64,000 nt of DNA from NCBI GenBank assembly GCA_025766275.1, contig JAFKAC010000054.1, forward strand, positions 124,001 to 188,000, written 5' to 3'. Position 1 is the stretch's first letter; the number at the start of each line of letters is the position of its first letter. Positions 43,764-56,200 of the stretch are shown in pieces. Both the position numbers and the translations under genes were made by a program. Source of the DNA: Lactarius indigo. Lineage: Eukaryota > Basidiomycota > Agaricomycetes > Russulales > Russulaceae. The notes beneath the pieces are model-generated. The model ran no database searches and had not been told where the DNA came from. It was given only the letters and a program-made list of their open reading frames with translations.

Positions 43764-44956
43764 ATGCCATGCATTCTCAAAGATCCAACTCAGGCAAGAT
43801 GCCCAAACTTTGAAGGCGATGAATGGGAATTTTTGAGGCAAACAATGATTGATGCCCACCCAGGCATAGATCCCCTCACCAAAGAAGGGGCCACTCAGCA
43901 CCTGAGAGATGCCTGGTCCAGAGAAAACGACAACCAAAGAGCTGCCTGGCTTGAACAAGAAGTGCAAGACCAAGTGGAGCAAGAAGAGCAGGACAGGTTA
44001 GCACAGGAAGAGGAAGACGCTCAGCAAGCCCTGTGTGAGAAAGAAGTTGAGCTGCAGCGCAAAGAAGCAGAGAAAAGAAACCAAAAATCAGTTCCTTCAT
44101 CAGAGGTAATGTCATGCTCATGTGACATCACGCTCACAAAGCGGACACGTCACATCGATTGCCAACGGTATCTCACTTCTTGTCAGCTGTCTTGCCACGT
44201 ATTCAGGAATTCTGCCAGCTCATTAGGAGCTTTGTAAATACAGAAAACAGTCACGAAAAACACCAGTATGTACAAGTGTTTAAGATGTAGCCACAGAGTA
44301 GTACTAGCTTGTCTACTCTTCGTCTTTCAATCCAGTGTTTACCTTCTCACTTGTGCATGCACGTGCCAAGTCAGCATTTATTCTCTCTGCCTTGACAAGC
44401 AGAACCCTTGAACGTCAAAACATCACAGACGGTCAGCTGGTACTGTGACAGGTAAGGGCGTCAGCAATTGGATCGAACCTTGTCCAGCCCAATACGCCCT
44501 CAACAAAATTAACAACCTTGAGTACGTCAAACTTGACTACACCATCAGAGGTTGCAGAGATGCCACTGCCAACTCCCACAGATTGGTCAACCAAGACACT
44601 ATGGCCTTCACACAGCTTGAGGACACCCTGGCCATCCGTCTGCTGTCCACTGTGAGACCCTCTTGGAACATCTGAAGTGACGAGAGTCTGGCCTGGGATG
44701 AGGTAATGTATGCAAAAAACACCATGCTACATTTCATGGCACAATCAGGAGTCTGGCCCCCAGAGCACATTGACTCCTTGGTGGCTTTCTTTGTCACTCT
44801 TGAACTGCACCCTAGAAGAGTTCAAGACAATGGCAACGCAGTACTAATTCTGTACCAGAGCCACATGAGGCGTGAGTGGTTCGACGCTTTTAAGCACAAC
44901 CAGGGCTTCGACATTGCCCCCCTGGTGCCAGCCCTGCCCCATGTGCCATCAACCAC
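43764..44956 (+). pseudogene. DIRS-like gag-type protein, interrupted
   Basis: Begins at the ATG at 43764 (MPCILKDPTQARCPNFEGDE). It continues with a Glu/Gln-rich coiled coil (residues about 50-110) and a basic end cut at SSEV by solo LTR-H. It resumes after 44455 with KGVSNWIEPCPAQYALNKI, NLEYVKLDYTIRGCRDA, EVMYAKNTMLHFMAQSG and VLILYQSHMRREWFDAF. A TGA follows PSWNI (44673-44675). It is cut again at 44956 by Ty3-4. I know this pattern (PSQYALxKLxxxEYVELWYFT...) from hypothetical proteins next to DIRS-type RTs in Agaricomycetes. Confidence 0.62.
44110..44450. mobile_element. Short solo LTR, family H, TSD GGTAA
   Basis: 341 bp starting TGTCATGCTC and ending GGTACTGTGACA, flanked by GGTAA at 44105-44109 and 44451-44455. 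Removing it brings the two halves of the gag-like frame together. No other copy was seen in the window. Confidence 0.85.
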
Positions 44957-45673
44957 TGTAACGTTACAGTAGGAATGTTCAGCTCGGCATGAGCAAGTCT
45001 AGTCTTTCTATGTCAATGAGCGAGGGTTCAGCCGGTATTTGGCAAGGTTTAAGTGGTTAACAAGGATCTTGGAGTACGACACAATACTCAAGATGTGAGA
45101 GGAGTTCAGGGGTTCAAGAGGTTCGACGGTTCAGCGGAGAGTTACCCCAAAGGAATGGGAAAACAATGTATACTGTGATGGTAAAGAAGTCGAGTCTAAG
45201 GATACAAGCTACCTAGGGCCACGACTTATATAGAAAAGGGTTTGTTTGTGTGGAACAAACAAATGGCGCAATCCGCAGCAAGCGTGAGAAGTAACACAGC
45301 AATCCACAGCAAGCGTGAGAAGAAAGTACAGCAATCCGCAGCAGGCATGGGAAAAAGAAGAAAGTGTGCACAGCTATCCATAGTAAGTGTGAGAAGAAAC
45401 AAGGATATAAAAGGCAAGTGAGACATGTCTCAGTTTTAACAAAAGTGAGACACCTGCCATAAAAGGGTGCATTTAGCCCAAGTATAGTAGTAATGAAGAC
45501 TTATAAGGACAATGAGTGTCTCATTGTCTCACTTTGCACTAGGAGAGAATCTTAAGGCTCCTAGTGCGCAGCAAGTCCAAGAAAGGGAAAGCCAAGAAAG
45601 GAAAGACTTTCCCGCGAACGCAAGTGTAAGTAAGAAACTAATAGTAAAGTCAAAACAAGTCCAGTCCGTAACA
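44957..45673 (-). repeat. 3' LTR of Ty3-4 (family E)
   Basis: 717 bp, TGTAACGTTACAG...AGTCCGTAACA on the plus strand. It contains the minus-strand TATATAAG box near 45230 and the AAGTCGAGTCT motif at 45187-45197. A purine-rich tract lies next to its inner edge. Confidence 0.92.
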
Positions 45674-45710
45674 TTACCCTCCCTTCAGAGTCCTTGTCGC
45701 CTCGACGTCC

Positions 45711-46365
45711 CTAGAAACGATCTGTGCCGGGCTCAGGATCGTCAGTCTGTACCAGGTCATCATCAACCCAGTCAGAGTTGTAGTTCTCTGCGATAATCTC
45801 CCGGCAGCGATGGGTGCGAAGGAACTGGAAGTGTCCGCGAACTCCGCACTTCCAGCACTGCTCATAGACGGGGCAGCGGATCTCAGCATGTCCGGGGTCA
45901 TTCCTAAAACACTTGCCACACCACTTGTTGGCAGCATCTTCTTCTCCTGGTTGTTCTTCAAGCCGGCGCCATAGGCACTTGTTGGGCCAGTGACCTGCAC
46001 TCTGGCAATGGTAACAGTACCACTTGGTTCGAGGGCAGTTGAAGCTGCGATGGAAGCGACTGTCACAGCGCCAACACAGGTCTCCATTGCGATTTTCTCG
46101 GAGGCGAGGCATTTCTACAGGTCCTCCAGGGCGAGGGGGAAAGGGAAGGTCTTGGTGGCGGAAGAGGCGAGGTTGCTGCCATGTGTCAGCATAGTGTTCT
46201 GCAATCTGGGTATAGGCATGTGCGGCTTCCAGCCGACTGCGCACTCCATCAAGTTCCGAGGTGGTGTTGAACAGTAGTCCATGGACTCGATTGCATTGAG
46301 CCTGCAGATCAGTGAACTGCCTCTGGAGCATAGCCCGCTGTTCCAAACAGTGGCGGAGGCGAGAG
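45711..46365 (-). pseudogene. C-terminal end of Ty3-4 Pol: coiled coil and four zinc knuckles
   Basis: Continues the frame of 54549-53208 once copia-1 is removed (…DAEIS|RLRHCLEQ). A heptad-rich stretch (QRAMLQRQFTDLQAQ, ELDGVRSRLEAAHAY) leads to an array of Cys/His motifs: CWRCDSRFHRSFNC (about 46076-46035), CYHCQSAGHWPNKC (46017-45976), CGKCFRNDPGHAEIRC (45918-45871) and CWKCGVRGHF-x8-C (45857-45804). The first two are perfect CX2CX4HX4C knuckles, the others are spacing variants. The frame ends at TAG (45711). Its own Gag already has one CCHC knuckle, so a second set behind the chromodomain is unusual. Confidence 0.8.
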
Positions 46366-46906
46366 TGTTGAGACGCGACTGTTAAAGTCACATGTCTCGT
46401 GGGATCTGATTGAGTCAGCCCACATACTAAATACGGTATCTGTCCCTTATGGACTTATGGACACTCCGGACTCATACGGACCGCTTTTGTTTATCTTTAT
46501 TGTCAGACCCATATATGGTTCTTATTGTTCTTCTATTGTTAAGATACCGGTATTGTCTGCTTTAGGCAGTTATTGTTCTCTGCCATCCAATGGCATTTCT
46601 CCCTCTGGCGCACAGACCACCTGTATTGTGTTTGGGTCACCAGTGCGCACAGACCATTATTAGCTAAGCGTCCTGTATATAAGGACTGCTGTTTTCGCCT
46701 CTACACTTCAGAGTTCCCTTCACCTCTGAAGTGTAAGTTCCTTTCTCTTTACCTCTCTTATTACCTTTACTCATAGGCGTTGCTTCTTTATAGTAACTTG
46801 TCCTACTAGGTATGCAGTTGTAATAGAGTTCCCTTCACCTCTGAAGTTAACTTGTCCTACTAGCTGTCCAAGCTTATCCTTTGCTTGTTAGTTCTGCGCT
46901 TCAACA
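46366..46906 (+). repeat. 5' LTR of copia-1 (family F)
   Basis: 541 bp, TGTTGAGACG...GCGCTTCAACA. The TATA box TGTATATAAGG (about 46674) places the RNA start near 46705. A short duplication (AGAGTTCCCTTCACCTCTGAAG) occurs at about 46710 and 46825. Confidence 0.95.
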
Positions 46907-46918
46907 GGTTATGGGCCC
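46907..46918 (+). promoter_or_regulatory. copia-1 PBS matching the anticodon arm of initiator tRNA-Met
   Basis: GGTTATGGGCCC directly abuts the 5' LTR. It is the complement of GGGCCCATAACC, the anticodon stem-loop of eukaryotic initiator tRNA-Met, which contains the CAT anticodon. Drosophila copia and yeast Ty5 prime from a cleaved half of this tRNA, so a half-tRNA primer is likely here. Confidence 0.68.
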
Positions 46919-47911
46919 TGACGCCTAATAACTAACTTGCTTTATCAGATCTACTTGTGTCATCCTGCTCTCTCAGCCGACCACATACCTTTTGTCGTCA
47001 CCCACACTTTCAGTGAGCATCCTCTATCCTCTTTCGACACACCCTTCTTTCTTGTCCACCATGACTTCGGTCATGTGCCATTTTGGCTAGCCTCCTAAGG
47101 AGGTTCTCATGAGAGGTTTTACATAACCTCAAATTCCTCTGTGCGCACTACTACATCTTCATTACCCAGTCTTCGTCTGGAAGTGCTTTCATAGGCCAAT
47201 AGGGGAAGACCCTTGCGGCTATAGGCCTCTCTAATGGTTGGGTGATACTCGGTTAATACCTGGGTCACTTTAAGGGGTGTGAAGGCCTGGTTAATAGTCA
47301 AACCCAGAAGTCCTTCCCTCTGACACAACTAGGAGACGCTACTTAGTACTATACATAGTAGCTATGACTAGACCTCTGCTAGGAGAAGTATTCGCTCCCT
47401 TTGTGCAGGATTCGCTGCATAGCATGTATCACTAGTCTAGTTACTTAGTACCAAGACCCTTAATGGTCTGTTCTAGAGACTCCACAGACGGAAGATTCAG
47501 TTGTTATGGGAGTTGATCCCTATCACTGTCTCTTGAACTCGCTGTTGGCTCCTCTCTAGGGTACTACCCTTTACTATAGATCCTTAGTAGCCCCAGCATC
47601 AAGGCTGTAAGGCTGAGGGATACAGAGACTTAGTAGTCCTTCGCCGGACCAAAAGCTCCTATTCCGTCGAAGCCAACAAAGCTGTTGCATGACTATTACC
47701 CATAGTAACATTTGGGCTTTGTGGGTCTTAGTATAAGGCAGCCATCAGTACAATGATTCCACTATATAATTATACCAAGTCGCACATACTTGAGGCATGA
47801 CACTATATGTGTTATGGAGTATAGCGCTCCTATGGCTGGACTTTTACCTTCTCTACCAAGATCTGAGCTGGTTCTGACTGCTCCTCGGAACCAGATTTAC
47901 GAACATCTCAA
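46919..47911 (+). other. copia-1 5' leader
   Basis: About 1 kb between PBS and the gag-pol start with only short frames. It may carry an intron or packaging sequences; I see no repeat or other gene. Confidence 0.6.
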
Positions 47912-50900
47912 ATGTCTTTCCACCTTGTCTTCCCTCCGTCCGTCACCCTCGCCAAGTTGGATGGCACCAACTGGCAGACTTGGACTGCCACCTTCACCTC
48001 CCTCATGCTGATGAATGGGTGCAGCAGGCACCTCACACACGGTGCTCCTGCCTCTGTGCCCCAACATCCCCCTCTTGCAGCAGGTGCTGTGGGACCCACT
48101 GGCCCCACAGATGAGGGACTCGCCATCCTTGCCCTTTGGGCAAAACAAGAGGAGGTCATTACTGGCCTCCTATTCTTATCAGTGACAACGGAGGTGCTAT
48201 CTGGTATTCACTCCTCCCACATCTTCCCAACTGTTCACGACAAGTTTGTGGAGTTGGAGAACCTCTATGGTCAGGTTGGCTCTATGGCCACCTTCAATAT
48301 TTGGGTGGGCTTGGCAAATACCAAGCTTCAGGAAGGTAGCCCCTTCCTACCTCAGCTCCAAAAAATGCTGGACCTGAGGAACACCCTGGTGGAGCAGGGA
48401 ATGCCCGTCTCGGACATGCAAATGTCCTTTATACTTTTAGACGTGCTCCCCCCATCCTACAGCACCATAGCAGGTACCATCCTGGCCTCTGGCCCCCCCT
48501 CTAACCTCCAACCTCAGGACCTCATCAACAGGTTCATTAATGAGGAATCTCGTCTCGCTGGTCCCGTGGCGTCCTACAATAAGGTCGCCCCCGTCAAAAA
48601 ATCTTCGGCCCCTCACGCTCATGAGGCGCGGCCATCGGGCAGCTCTGTGTCTTCGGACATAATCTGCCACTACTGCAAAAAACCTGGCCATAAAAAGCCA
48701 GAATGTTACAAACTCAAACGGGACCAGGAAAATGCGAAGAAGGGGAAGGCAGGACAGCGGGCAAAGGCTGCCCAGAATACCACAGTAGAGGTGCCGGACT
48801 CACTTCCGGCAAACAGGTTAAATAGCATACCTGTACCAAAGAGCCGACTATTTACTATAGTCAATGGCTCTGGCAAAATAGAGGAGGTACATGAAGTACC
48901 TCAGGTTTCCCTTTACACGATGGGTACACACAGTACCCAGATTGCATCAAAATGGATGATGGACAGTGGGGCGTCAGCACACTTTACCCCTCACATAGAA
49001 GACTACGACACCTACACCCCTCACAAAGGTGTTGAAGTACTTCTAGGAGATAACTCCTTGCTAAGGAGTGTTGGTACTGGAACGGTAACAATCCATACCA
49101 ACTTTGGGTATGACCTAAAAATCTCCAATGTGCTGCACCTACCCAATACGCACTCGCGTATACTGTCCACCCCTGCTCTAACAGCAAAGGGGGCCATAGT
49201 AAGTTTTGATGCCACTACCTTTGCTATAAGGTATGATGGGAAAACCATTGCGGAAGGACACAAGGCTTCTGGCCTATACTGGCTTGATGGGCACCATAAA
49301 GTAAATGCCCAAGCAACTGCATCTGCTAGCCTTGATGTCTGGCATCAGCGCATGGGACATATGTCCAAAGAAGCGCTCCAAAGATATGCTCCGAAGTCCG
49401 TAAAAGGACTTAACATAGATGAATCCCCTGAGGAAGAAGGTCCCTGTCATGGGTGTGAACTTGGCAAGTCCACCTGCAAACCTTTTCCTCCCTCCCAGAA
49501 GCGTGCACAAGAATCCCTTGAACTTGTGCACAGTGACCTTGTTGGCCCACTACAGAGTAACTCTATACAGGGCAACAAATACTTTGCCACCTTCATAGAT
49601 GACTTCTCAAAAGCTGCAGTTGTCATCCCTATGAAGTCCAAAGACGAGTTTACGGGTGCCTTCCTACACTACAAGGCATGGGCTGAAAAACAACAAAATA
49701 AGCCCATTAAAACCCTGCACTCAGATCGTGGTGGCGAGTATGTCAACAATGTCCTTAAAGACATTCTTCTGGAGGAAGGGATTGAGCATATGCTTACGAT
49801 GCCTTATTCTCCACAACAGAACGGGAGAGCCGAGCGGTTTAACCGCACTATCATGGAAAAAGGCACCAGCATGCTTCATCATGCAGGTCTTAGCCTTGGC
49901 TTTTGGGAACAAGCAGTTCAAACTGCAGTGCACATCTATAATCGCACTCCCACCCGTTCTAATGAGTGGAAAACTCCGCTGGAGCTCTGGGATGGTACAG
50001 TCCCAGATGTCTCTTACCTTAGAGTATTTGGCTGCAAAGCCTACTATCATGTACCAGAACACAACCGGCGCAAATTAGATCCTAAATCAAAGGAAGCCGT
50101 GTTTGTGGGCTATGAACCCAATTCAAAGGGTTACAAACTCTGGGATAGACATAGCCGGTGCTTCGTCTCTTCACGAGATGTTACATTTGACGAAGCTACC
50201 TTCCCATCCCTGAGTGACCTGACTAGTCACTCCAACCAACCAATCACTTCTCCCGTGTCCGGCGAACCTGCAAAAGGGGCTGCTGTTGCCGGTGAGATAT
50301 TCTTTGTAGTGCCTAGTCAGCCTACGCCAGCTGTTGCCCCTGCGGCACCACAGACACCAGTCTTTGTCTTACCACCTGTCCAGGTGCCCGCAGTACCAAT
50401 ACAACAGCCTAGCACACCCCCCAACACTTCTCCAAACCCCGCAGACCAGACAATATATCACACTCCTCCATCCCAAGCACCTGCTCCTACCACCCCAAGG
50501 CGCCCTCGCACTCGCTCGCAAGGGAGGCCGCCTGTAGTAACTGCCCCAATCCCTGCCCCTAACTTCAATAGGGACATCTCTCCTCCTAGGGAAACACCTA
50601 GATCTCCGAGGAATGGACTAGTTACTTCACCCCCTCGCCCAAGGCGTGGGACCAGGGTACGATTCACAAATCCTCGCTACTACACAGAGGAGAACGATGC
50701 ATTTGTGCCTGGGAGTAGCAGACTGGGTATGATGGACTTGCTAAACGCTGCCGAGGTTCCTGGCTACAAGGACCCGCAGACATTTAAGCAGGCTATGGAG
50801 TCTGACCAAGCTGTCGATTGGCTTGAAGCGTGCCAGTATGAACTGGACGCTCTCGACAAGCTTGATGTCTGGAGGCTTGAACCCCTTCCTGAAGGAAGGA

Positions 50901-52315
50901 AGGTGGTTAAGTGTAAATGGGTATTTAAGAAGAAAGCAGATGGACGCTTTCGTGCTAGGCTAGTGGCAAAAGGGTTCACCCAACTAGAGGGGGTGGATTT
51001 TGACGAAACCTTCTCCCCAGTTGCCCGCTTTGAGTCCTTGCGACTCCTTCTCGCGTTGGCTACGCTTGAAGACTGGCATATTCACCAGATGGATGTCAAG
51101 TCGGCATTCCTTCATGGGGAACTGGAGGAAGAAATTTACATGGAGCAACCAGTCGGTTTCGTCACAGCTGGCTCCGAGCACCTTGTGTGCCGGTTACAAA
51201 AGGCCCTCTACGGCCTGTAACAAGCTTCCCGCGCATGGAATGTACAATTCCATGGGGTCCTAGTTGACCTAGGCTTCACGCAGACGTACTCTGATGCAGG
51301 AGTATATGTGTATCATCTTCAAGAGGGGGGTGATACACTTTTCGTGATCTTATATGTAGATGACATCACTATACTCGGAAGTTCCTTATCAAAGATTAAA
51401 GATCTGAAGGCTTCTCTATCTAGTCGATATGAGATGACCGATCTGGGAGAAATCCAATCCTATCTTGGTGTTAACATCATCAGAGATCGTGCTAATCGCA
51501 CTATGGAGATCAACCAGTCAGACTACATCCGCGATGTAGTAGAACGCTTTGGAATGTCTGATTCCAATCCAGTATATACCCCTCTTCCGTCTGGCGCCGA
51601 GGCACACTTGATCAAGTACACAGATCAGGCCTCTACTTCTGAGATTAAGAAGTATCAACAGATAATTGGGTCTCTGCTATATGCGCAGATTGGAAGCAGA
51701 CCTGATATTTCCTTCGCTGTTGCGCGCCTTAGCCAATTTGCTTCCAACCCCTCACCTCAGCATTTACGCCTAGCCAAGTATGTCCTGGCTTATCTTAACA
51801 GCACCAAGGACTACTCGTTACGCTATGCTGGAGGGAATGGCAATGGTGGAGAAGGCCTTCATGGCTACTGTGACGCTTCCTGGGGAGATCAGGAAGAAAA
51901 GCACTCCACTTCAGGTTTTGTCTACCTGCTTGCAAATGGAGCCATTTCTTGGTGTACCAGAAAGCAAAAGACAATTGCGCAGTCTACCACTGAGGCAGAA
52001 TACATGAGCCTCTCAGATGCCTCTAATCAGGCTCAGTGGTACGCCACCTTCCTTGGAGAATTGGGGTATGAGGTATCCTCCCCCATCCCTCTGCACTGTG
52101 ACAATAAGGGTGCTGTGGACCTAGCTCTCAACCCTGTCACTGGGAGACGTTCCAAACACATCCTAATCAAGCACCATGTAGTCAGGGAATACGTAGAAAA
52201 CAAGGTCATACACCTGATACGTACACCCACAGGGGAAATGGTTGCAGATGGACTCACTAAGTCACTGCCCAGAGAACCCTTTGAAAAAATGGTTGCTGAT
52301 CTAGGAATGATGTAA
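47912..52315 (+). pseudogene. copia-1 gag-pol polyprotein with one premature stop
   Basis: A single frame of 1467 codons apart from TAA at 51218-51220. Order: Gag (LDGTNWQTWTATFTSLM, residues about 15-200); CCHC knuckle CHYCKKPGHKKPEC (about residue 250); protease MDSGASAHF (about 350); GAG-pre-integrase WHQRMGHMS and integrase zinc region; integrase core with HSDLVGP, HSDRGGEY and NGRAERFNRT; Pro-rich linker; RT with KCKWVFKKKADG, DVKSAFLHG and the catalytic YVDD (51352-51363); RNase H (CDASWGD, STTEAEY, HCDNKGAV, ADGLTK). The stop falls in the YGLKQ motif: copia-2 reads CTG AAG CAG, here CTG TAA CAA. All other catalytic residues are intact. Start chosen as the first ATG before the Gag homology. 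Confidence 0.92.
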
Positions 52316-52659
52316 GATGGGTTCTAGGACGTCGAACTGTTGTGTATACTTGCAACAAAACTCCTAGTTTAATAGCTAAGAAAAACCCTTCTTAGAGAAC
52401 TGAAGAAGTTGGACCTGTTCCATCTTATCTCCCAGCTCATGGCTCTTCAAAAAGTAGTTCTTCAGAACTGCATTATCCTCATAGAGCAGTGCATGAAGAC
52501 CTCCAAAAAGTTGTCCTTTATCAGGACTTCTGCGTACATAGATTCTTTCTAACCAGAGAATCGAAACATTTCTCATAGTACAGTAAAGCAATATGAAAGT
52601 GTCCTGCCAAGGCACTTTCACTCAATGCTTGCACCACTCTTGTGGACTGTCTCTATCAT
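52316..52659 (+). other. copia-1 3' untranslated region
   Basis: 0.34 kb between the gag-pol stop and the polypurine tract, also present in copia-2 (62440-62785 on the other strand). No gene. Confidence 0.7.
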
Positions 52660-52666
52660 GGAGGGA

Positions 52667-53207
52667 TGTTGAGACGCGACTGTTAAAGTCACATGTCTCG
52701 TGGGATCTGATTGAGTCAGCCCACATACTAAATACGGTATCTGTCCCTTATGGACTTATGGACACTCCGGACTCATACGGACCGCTTTTGTTTATCTTTA
52801 TTGTCAGACCCATATATGGTTCTTATTGTTCTTCTATTGTTAAGATACCGGTATTGTCTGCTTTAGGCAGTTATTGTTCTCTGCCATCCAATGGCATTTC
52901 TCCCTCTGGCGCACAGACCACCTGTATTGTGTTTGGGTCACCAGTGCGCACAGACCATTATTAGCTAAGCGTCCTGTATATAAGGACTGCTGTTTTCGCC
53001 TCTACACTTCAGAGTTCCCTTCACCTCTGAAGTGTAAGTTCCTTTCTCTTTACCTCTCTTATTACCTTTACTCATAGGCGTTGCTTCTTTATAGTAACTT
53101 GTCCTACTAGGTATGCAGTTGTAATAGAGTTCCCTTCACCTCTGAAGTTAACTTGTCCTACTAGCTGTCCAAGCTTATCCTTTGCTTGTTAGTTCTGCGC
53201 TTCAACA
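52667..53207 (+). repeat. 3' LTR of copia-1
   Basis: 541 bp, apparently identical to 46366-46906. Confidence 0.95.
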
Positions 53208-56200
53208 GAGAGATCTCTGCATCTAGCTGTGGGGAGTTGAGGTCCCTCAGTGCCTCATCTACAGCATACGCCCGAGGGTTGTCACGTGAGAGTTGCTGCA
53301 TCTGATCATCTGACATGACTTGTGGCATAGCCCCTGGGAGACTGTCCAGGTACACAGGCTCGCCATAGACAGGCTGACCTCTACCCATACAGCCCTTCAC
53401 ATCCTGACGGTTACCAGTGTAGGCGATGTACTTGGCCAGGACTTTAGTACCATCAGGTTGGTTGATGTAGAGAGGGTGGAAGCGAGCTGAGGTTTCTATG
53501 TTTGGGAAAAAGGGGAGGCCTGGGTGGTTGTCATCTTCGTCCGGTTCATCGTTGGCAGTGGCAGCTACACGCTCATAGTTGATAGGGGCATCCTCCAGTG
53601 GAGGCATTGATGAGTGGGAAATCACAGAGACCGGGGGAGAGTCAGGAGGAGGGGTGGAAGGAGGGAGTGGAGGGGGAGTGGCGGTCGGTTCAGGAGGGGG
53701 AGACAAGGAGGACCTCGGGACTAAGTTGGGATGTCCACTGAAGGTTTCCAACAGTGCAACCAGTGCTGGGTTGACATCCATGGTGGTCTGTTGTTCTGGG
53801 GTTGGGGGTCGAGAGAAGAATCCTCGTTCTATGGAGCGTTCAACGAGGGCTTCGACAGAGGAGGAGCGAGAAGGCATTGTGTGCGAGGATGTAAGAGTAG
53901 AGAAGTGGGGGTCTTTTCCTTCCAACCTTGTACTTCTTATATGTGAGGAGGGCGCTCCTTCAGCATTCGGGTGTAGCCGGAAGAAGTCTTGAATGGCTTC
54001 AGGGGCCGATACATTTTCCTCCGGTTCCCATGAGTTGTCACTGTCAGGGAAGCCCTTCCATTTGATGAGGTAATGGAGTTTATGTTGTTGTCCCTTCTTG
54101 GCAGAGTCTAGAACTTTCTCTACTTCCCATTCTTCTTCCCCGTTTATTATGTCAGGTGGGGGTCGTGGGAAGTTTTCTCCATGGAGCGGTGTTTCCCTAT
54201 ATGGTGTAAGTAGGTTGGCATGGAACACAGGGTGGATCTTCCATTGCAGGGGTAGGGCGAGTTCATAGTTGACCGGTGACAGGACTTTGGTAATCTTGAA
54301 GGGTCCATGTCGTTTTGGAGCTAGTTTGGCAGTTGGATGACTAGTCCTTATGTTTGTTCCTTCTAGCCACACCATTTCTCCTTCTTTGTATGGCTCAAAC
54401 TTGGAGGGTTGCCGTGCTAGGGAATCTTGTGCTTTCTTTAGGTTGTCCTGAGCTTCCTTCCTCTTGTTCTTCAGTTCTTCAAGACGTTGTTCTACACTTG
54501 GAACTGGGGAGGGTTTTGGCGTCCATGTGGTGCGTGGGAGTTTTCCCATGATTAGTTCAAATGGGGGAATTTGGGTTGTAGCGTTGGCCAGGAGTTATGA
54601 GCAAATTCTGCCATTGGTAACCAGGTTACCCAATCATCCTGTCTTGCATTACACCAAAACCTTAGGTATTGTTCTAGCCATTGGTTTGTTCGTTCTGACT
54701 GTCCATCTGTTTGTGGGTGGTATGCTGTTGAGATGTTCTGTTTGATGTCTAAGGCTTTGCAGAGGGCTCTTGCAAACATCGATGTGAATCGTGGGTCTCG
54801 ATCAGAAATGACCTTCTTGGGAAGGCCATAGTGGCGGTAGATGTGTTGTAAATAGAGTTGTGCGACTCCGGCTGCATCTATTGTTTCGTTGCAAGGGATG
54901 AATAATGCTGCTTTTGAACAATCGTGATCTGTGACTGTGAGGATCGTGTCATAGCCTTTTGACTTGGGTAATTTGACGATGAAATCCATGCTGACAGTTT
55001 CAAATGGTTCTGTCATCTGTCCAAAAATGGGTGAGAGGCTTGGCTTCTTTGGGTGGGTGTTGACTTTATTGGCTTGGCATGCTGCACATCCTTTGACATA
55101 TTCTTCCACATCTTTCTTCATGCCAGGCCACCAGTAGTCTCGTGTTATCAGAGCCATTGTGTTTGAAATTCCAGGGTGTCCAGCGCTTGGAAGGTCATGA
55201 AAAGCGTGAATTACCCCCCTCTTAAGGTCGTTGTTCCCTGCAACAACCAAGCGCTCATCTTTCCAGTGGAGCCCTGAGTGTTCTTTTAGGTTGTGGGTAT
55301 CTATCCAGGTTTTGATACGTTCCTGGTCTAGGTTCTGTGTGACATAAGCCCATAGTTCTTGTTCCTGTGGCAGTTCCCTTGTAGCTTTGACAAATAGTTC
55401 TTCTGGAAGGACTGTTACATCTGAGTTGTCATGGGAACCATCATCATAGTCGGGTCTTCTTGACAGGGCATCTGCCCGGGCATTCTTGGAGCCAGCAATG
55501 TGGTGGAGCTCTATATCAAATTCGGAGAGTTCCAGGACTTCTCGTGCTACCCGTTGGCTGATCTTGTGTGGTTCTTTCCAATATTGGAGGTTTGCATGGT
55601 CTGTGTACACCACTACCTTGTGAGGGGAGCCTGCTAGATATGCCCGCCAGTGTCGTAGAGCCCGCACAATGGCTAGCAATTCTTGATCATAGATGTCATA
55701 ATTTCGTTCTGCTGGTCCGAATGTCTGGGAGTAGTAGGCCACTGGGTGGCGAATTCCTTGGTTATCCTTTTGGTAAAGCACCCCTCCGTTGGCAAATCGG
55801 GATGCATCCACTTCCAATTCAAATTGTTTTTCCAAATCCGGTTGAATGAGCACAGGTTCCTTTCCAAGCAGGGTCTTGAGTGTGTCAAATGCCTTTTGAC
55901 AGTCTTCCGTCCATTCCCATTTGGTGTCCTTTTTGAGTAGGTTGTTAAGGGGGCGGGCAATCATGGAGAATCCTCGGATGAAGCGGCGATAGAAATTTGC
56001 AAATCCTTGAAAGGCACGGACTTCTTTGGTTGTTGTGGGAGTGGGCCAGTCACGTACACCCTGAACCTTAATCGGGTCCATTCGGACCCTCCCTTTTTCC
56101 AATATGACGCCCAGGTACTCTATAGACCTAACCTCAAAGGCGCATTTCTCCAGTTTTAGGTAGAGATCATGTTCCTCTAGGCGTTCTAGAACTTGATGGA

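Larger units (their letters stand above)
46366..53207 (+). mobile_element. copia-1: young Ty1/copia element, TSD GAGAG
   Basis: 6.84 kb flanked by GAGAG at 46361-46365 and 53208-53212. 5' LTR 46366-46906, PBS 46907-46918, one gag-pol frame 47912-52315 with a single stop, polypurine tract GGAGGGA at 52660-52666, 3' LTR 52667-53207. Both LTRs are 541 bp and I see no difference between them, so insertion was very recent. Inserted in the pol tail of Ty3-4. Confidence 0.95.
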
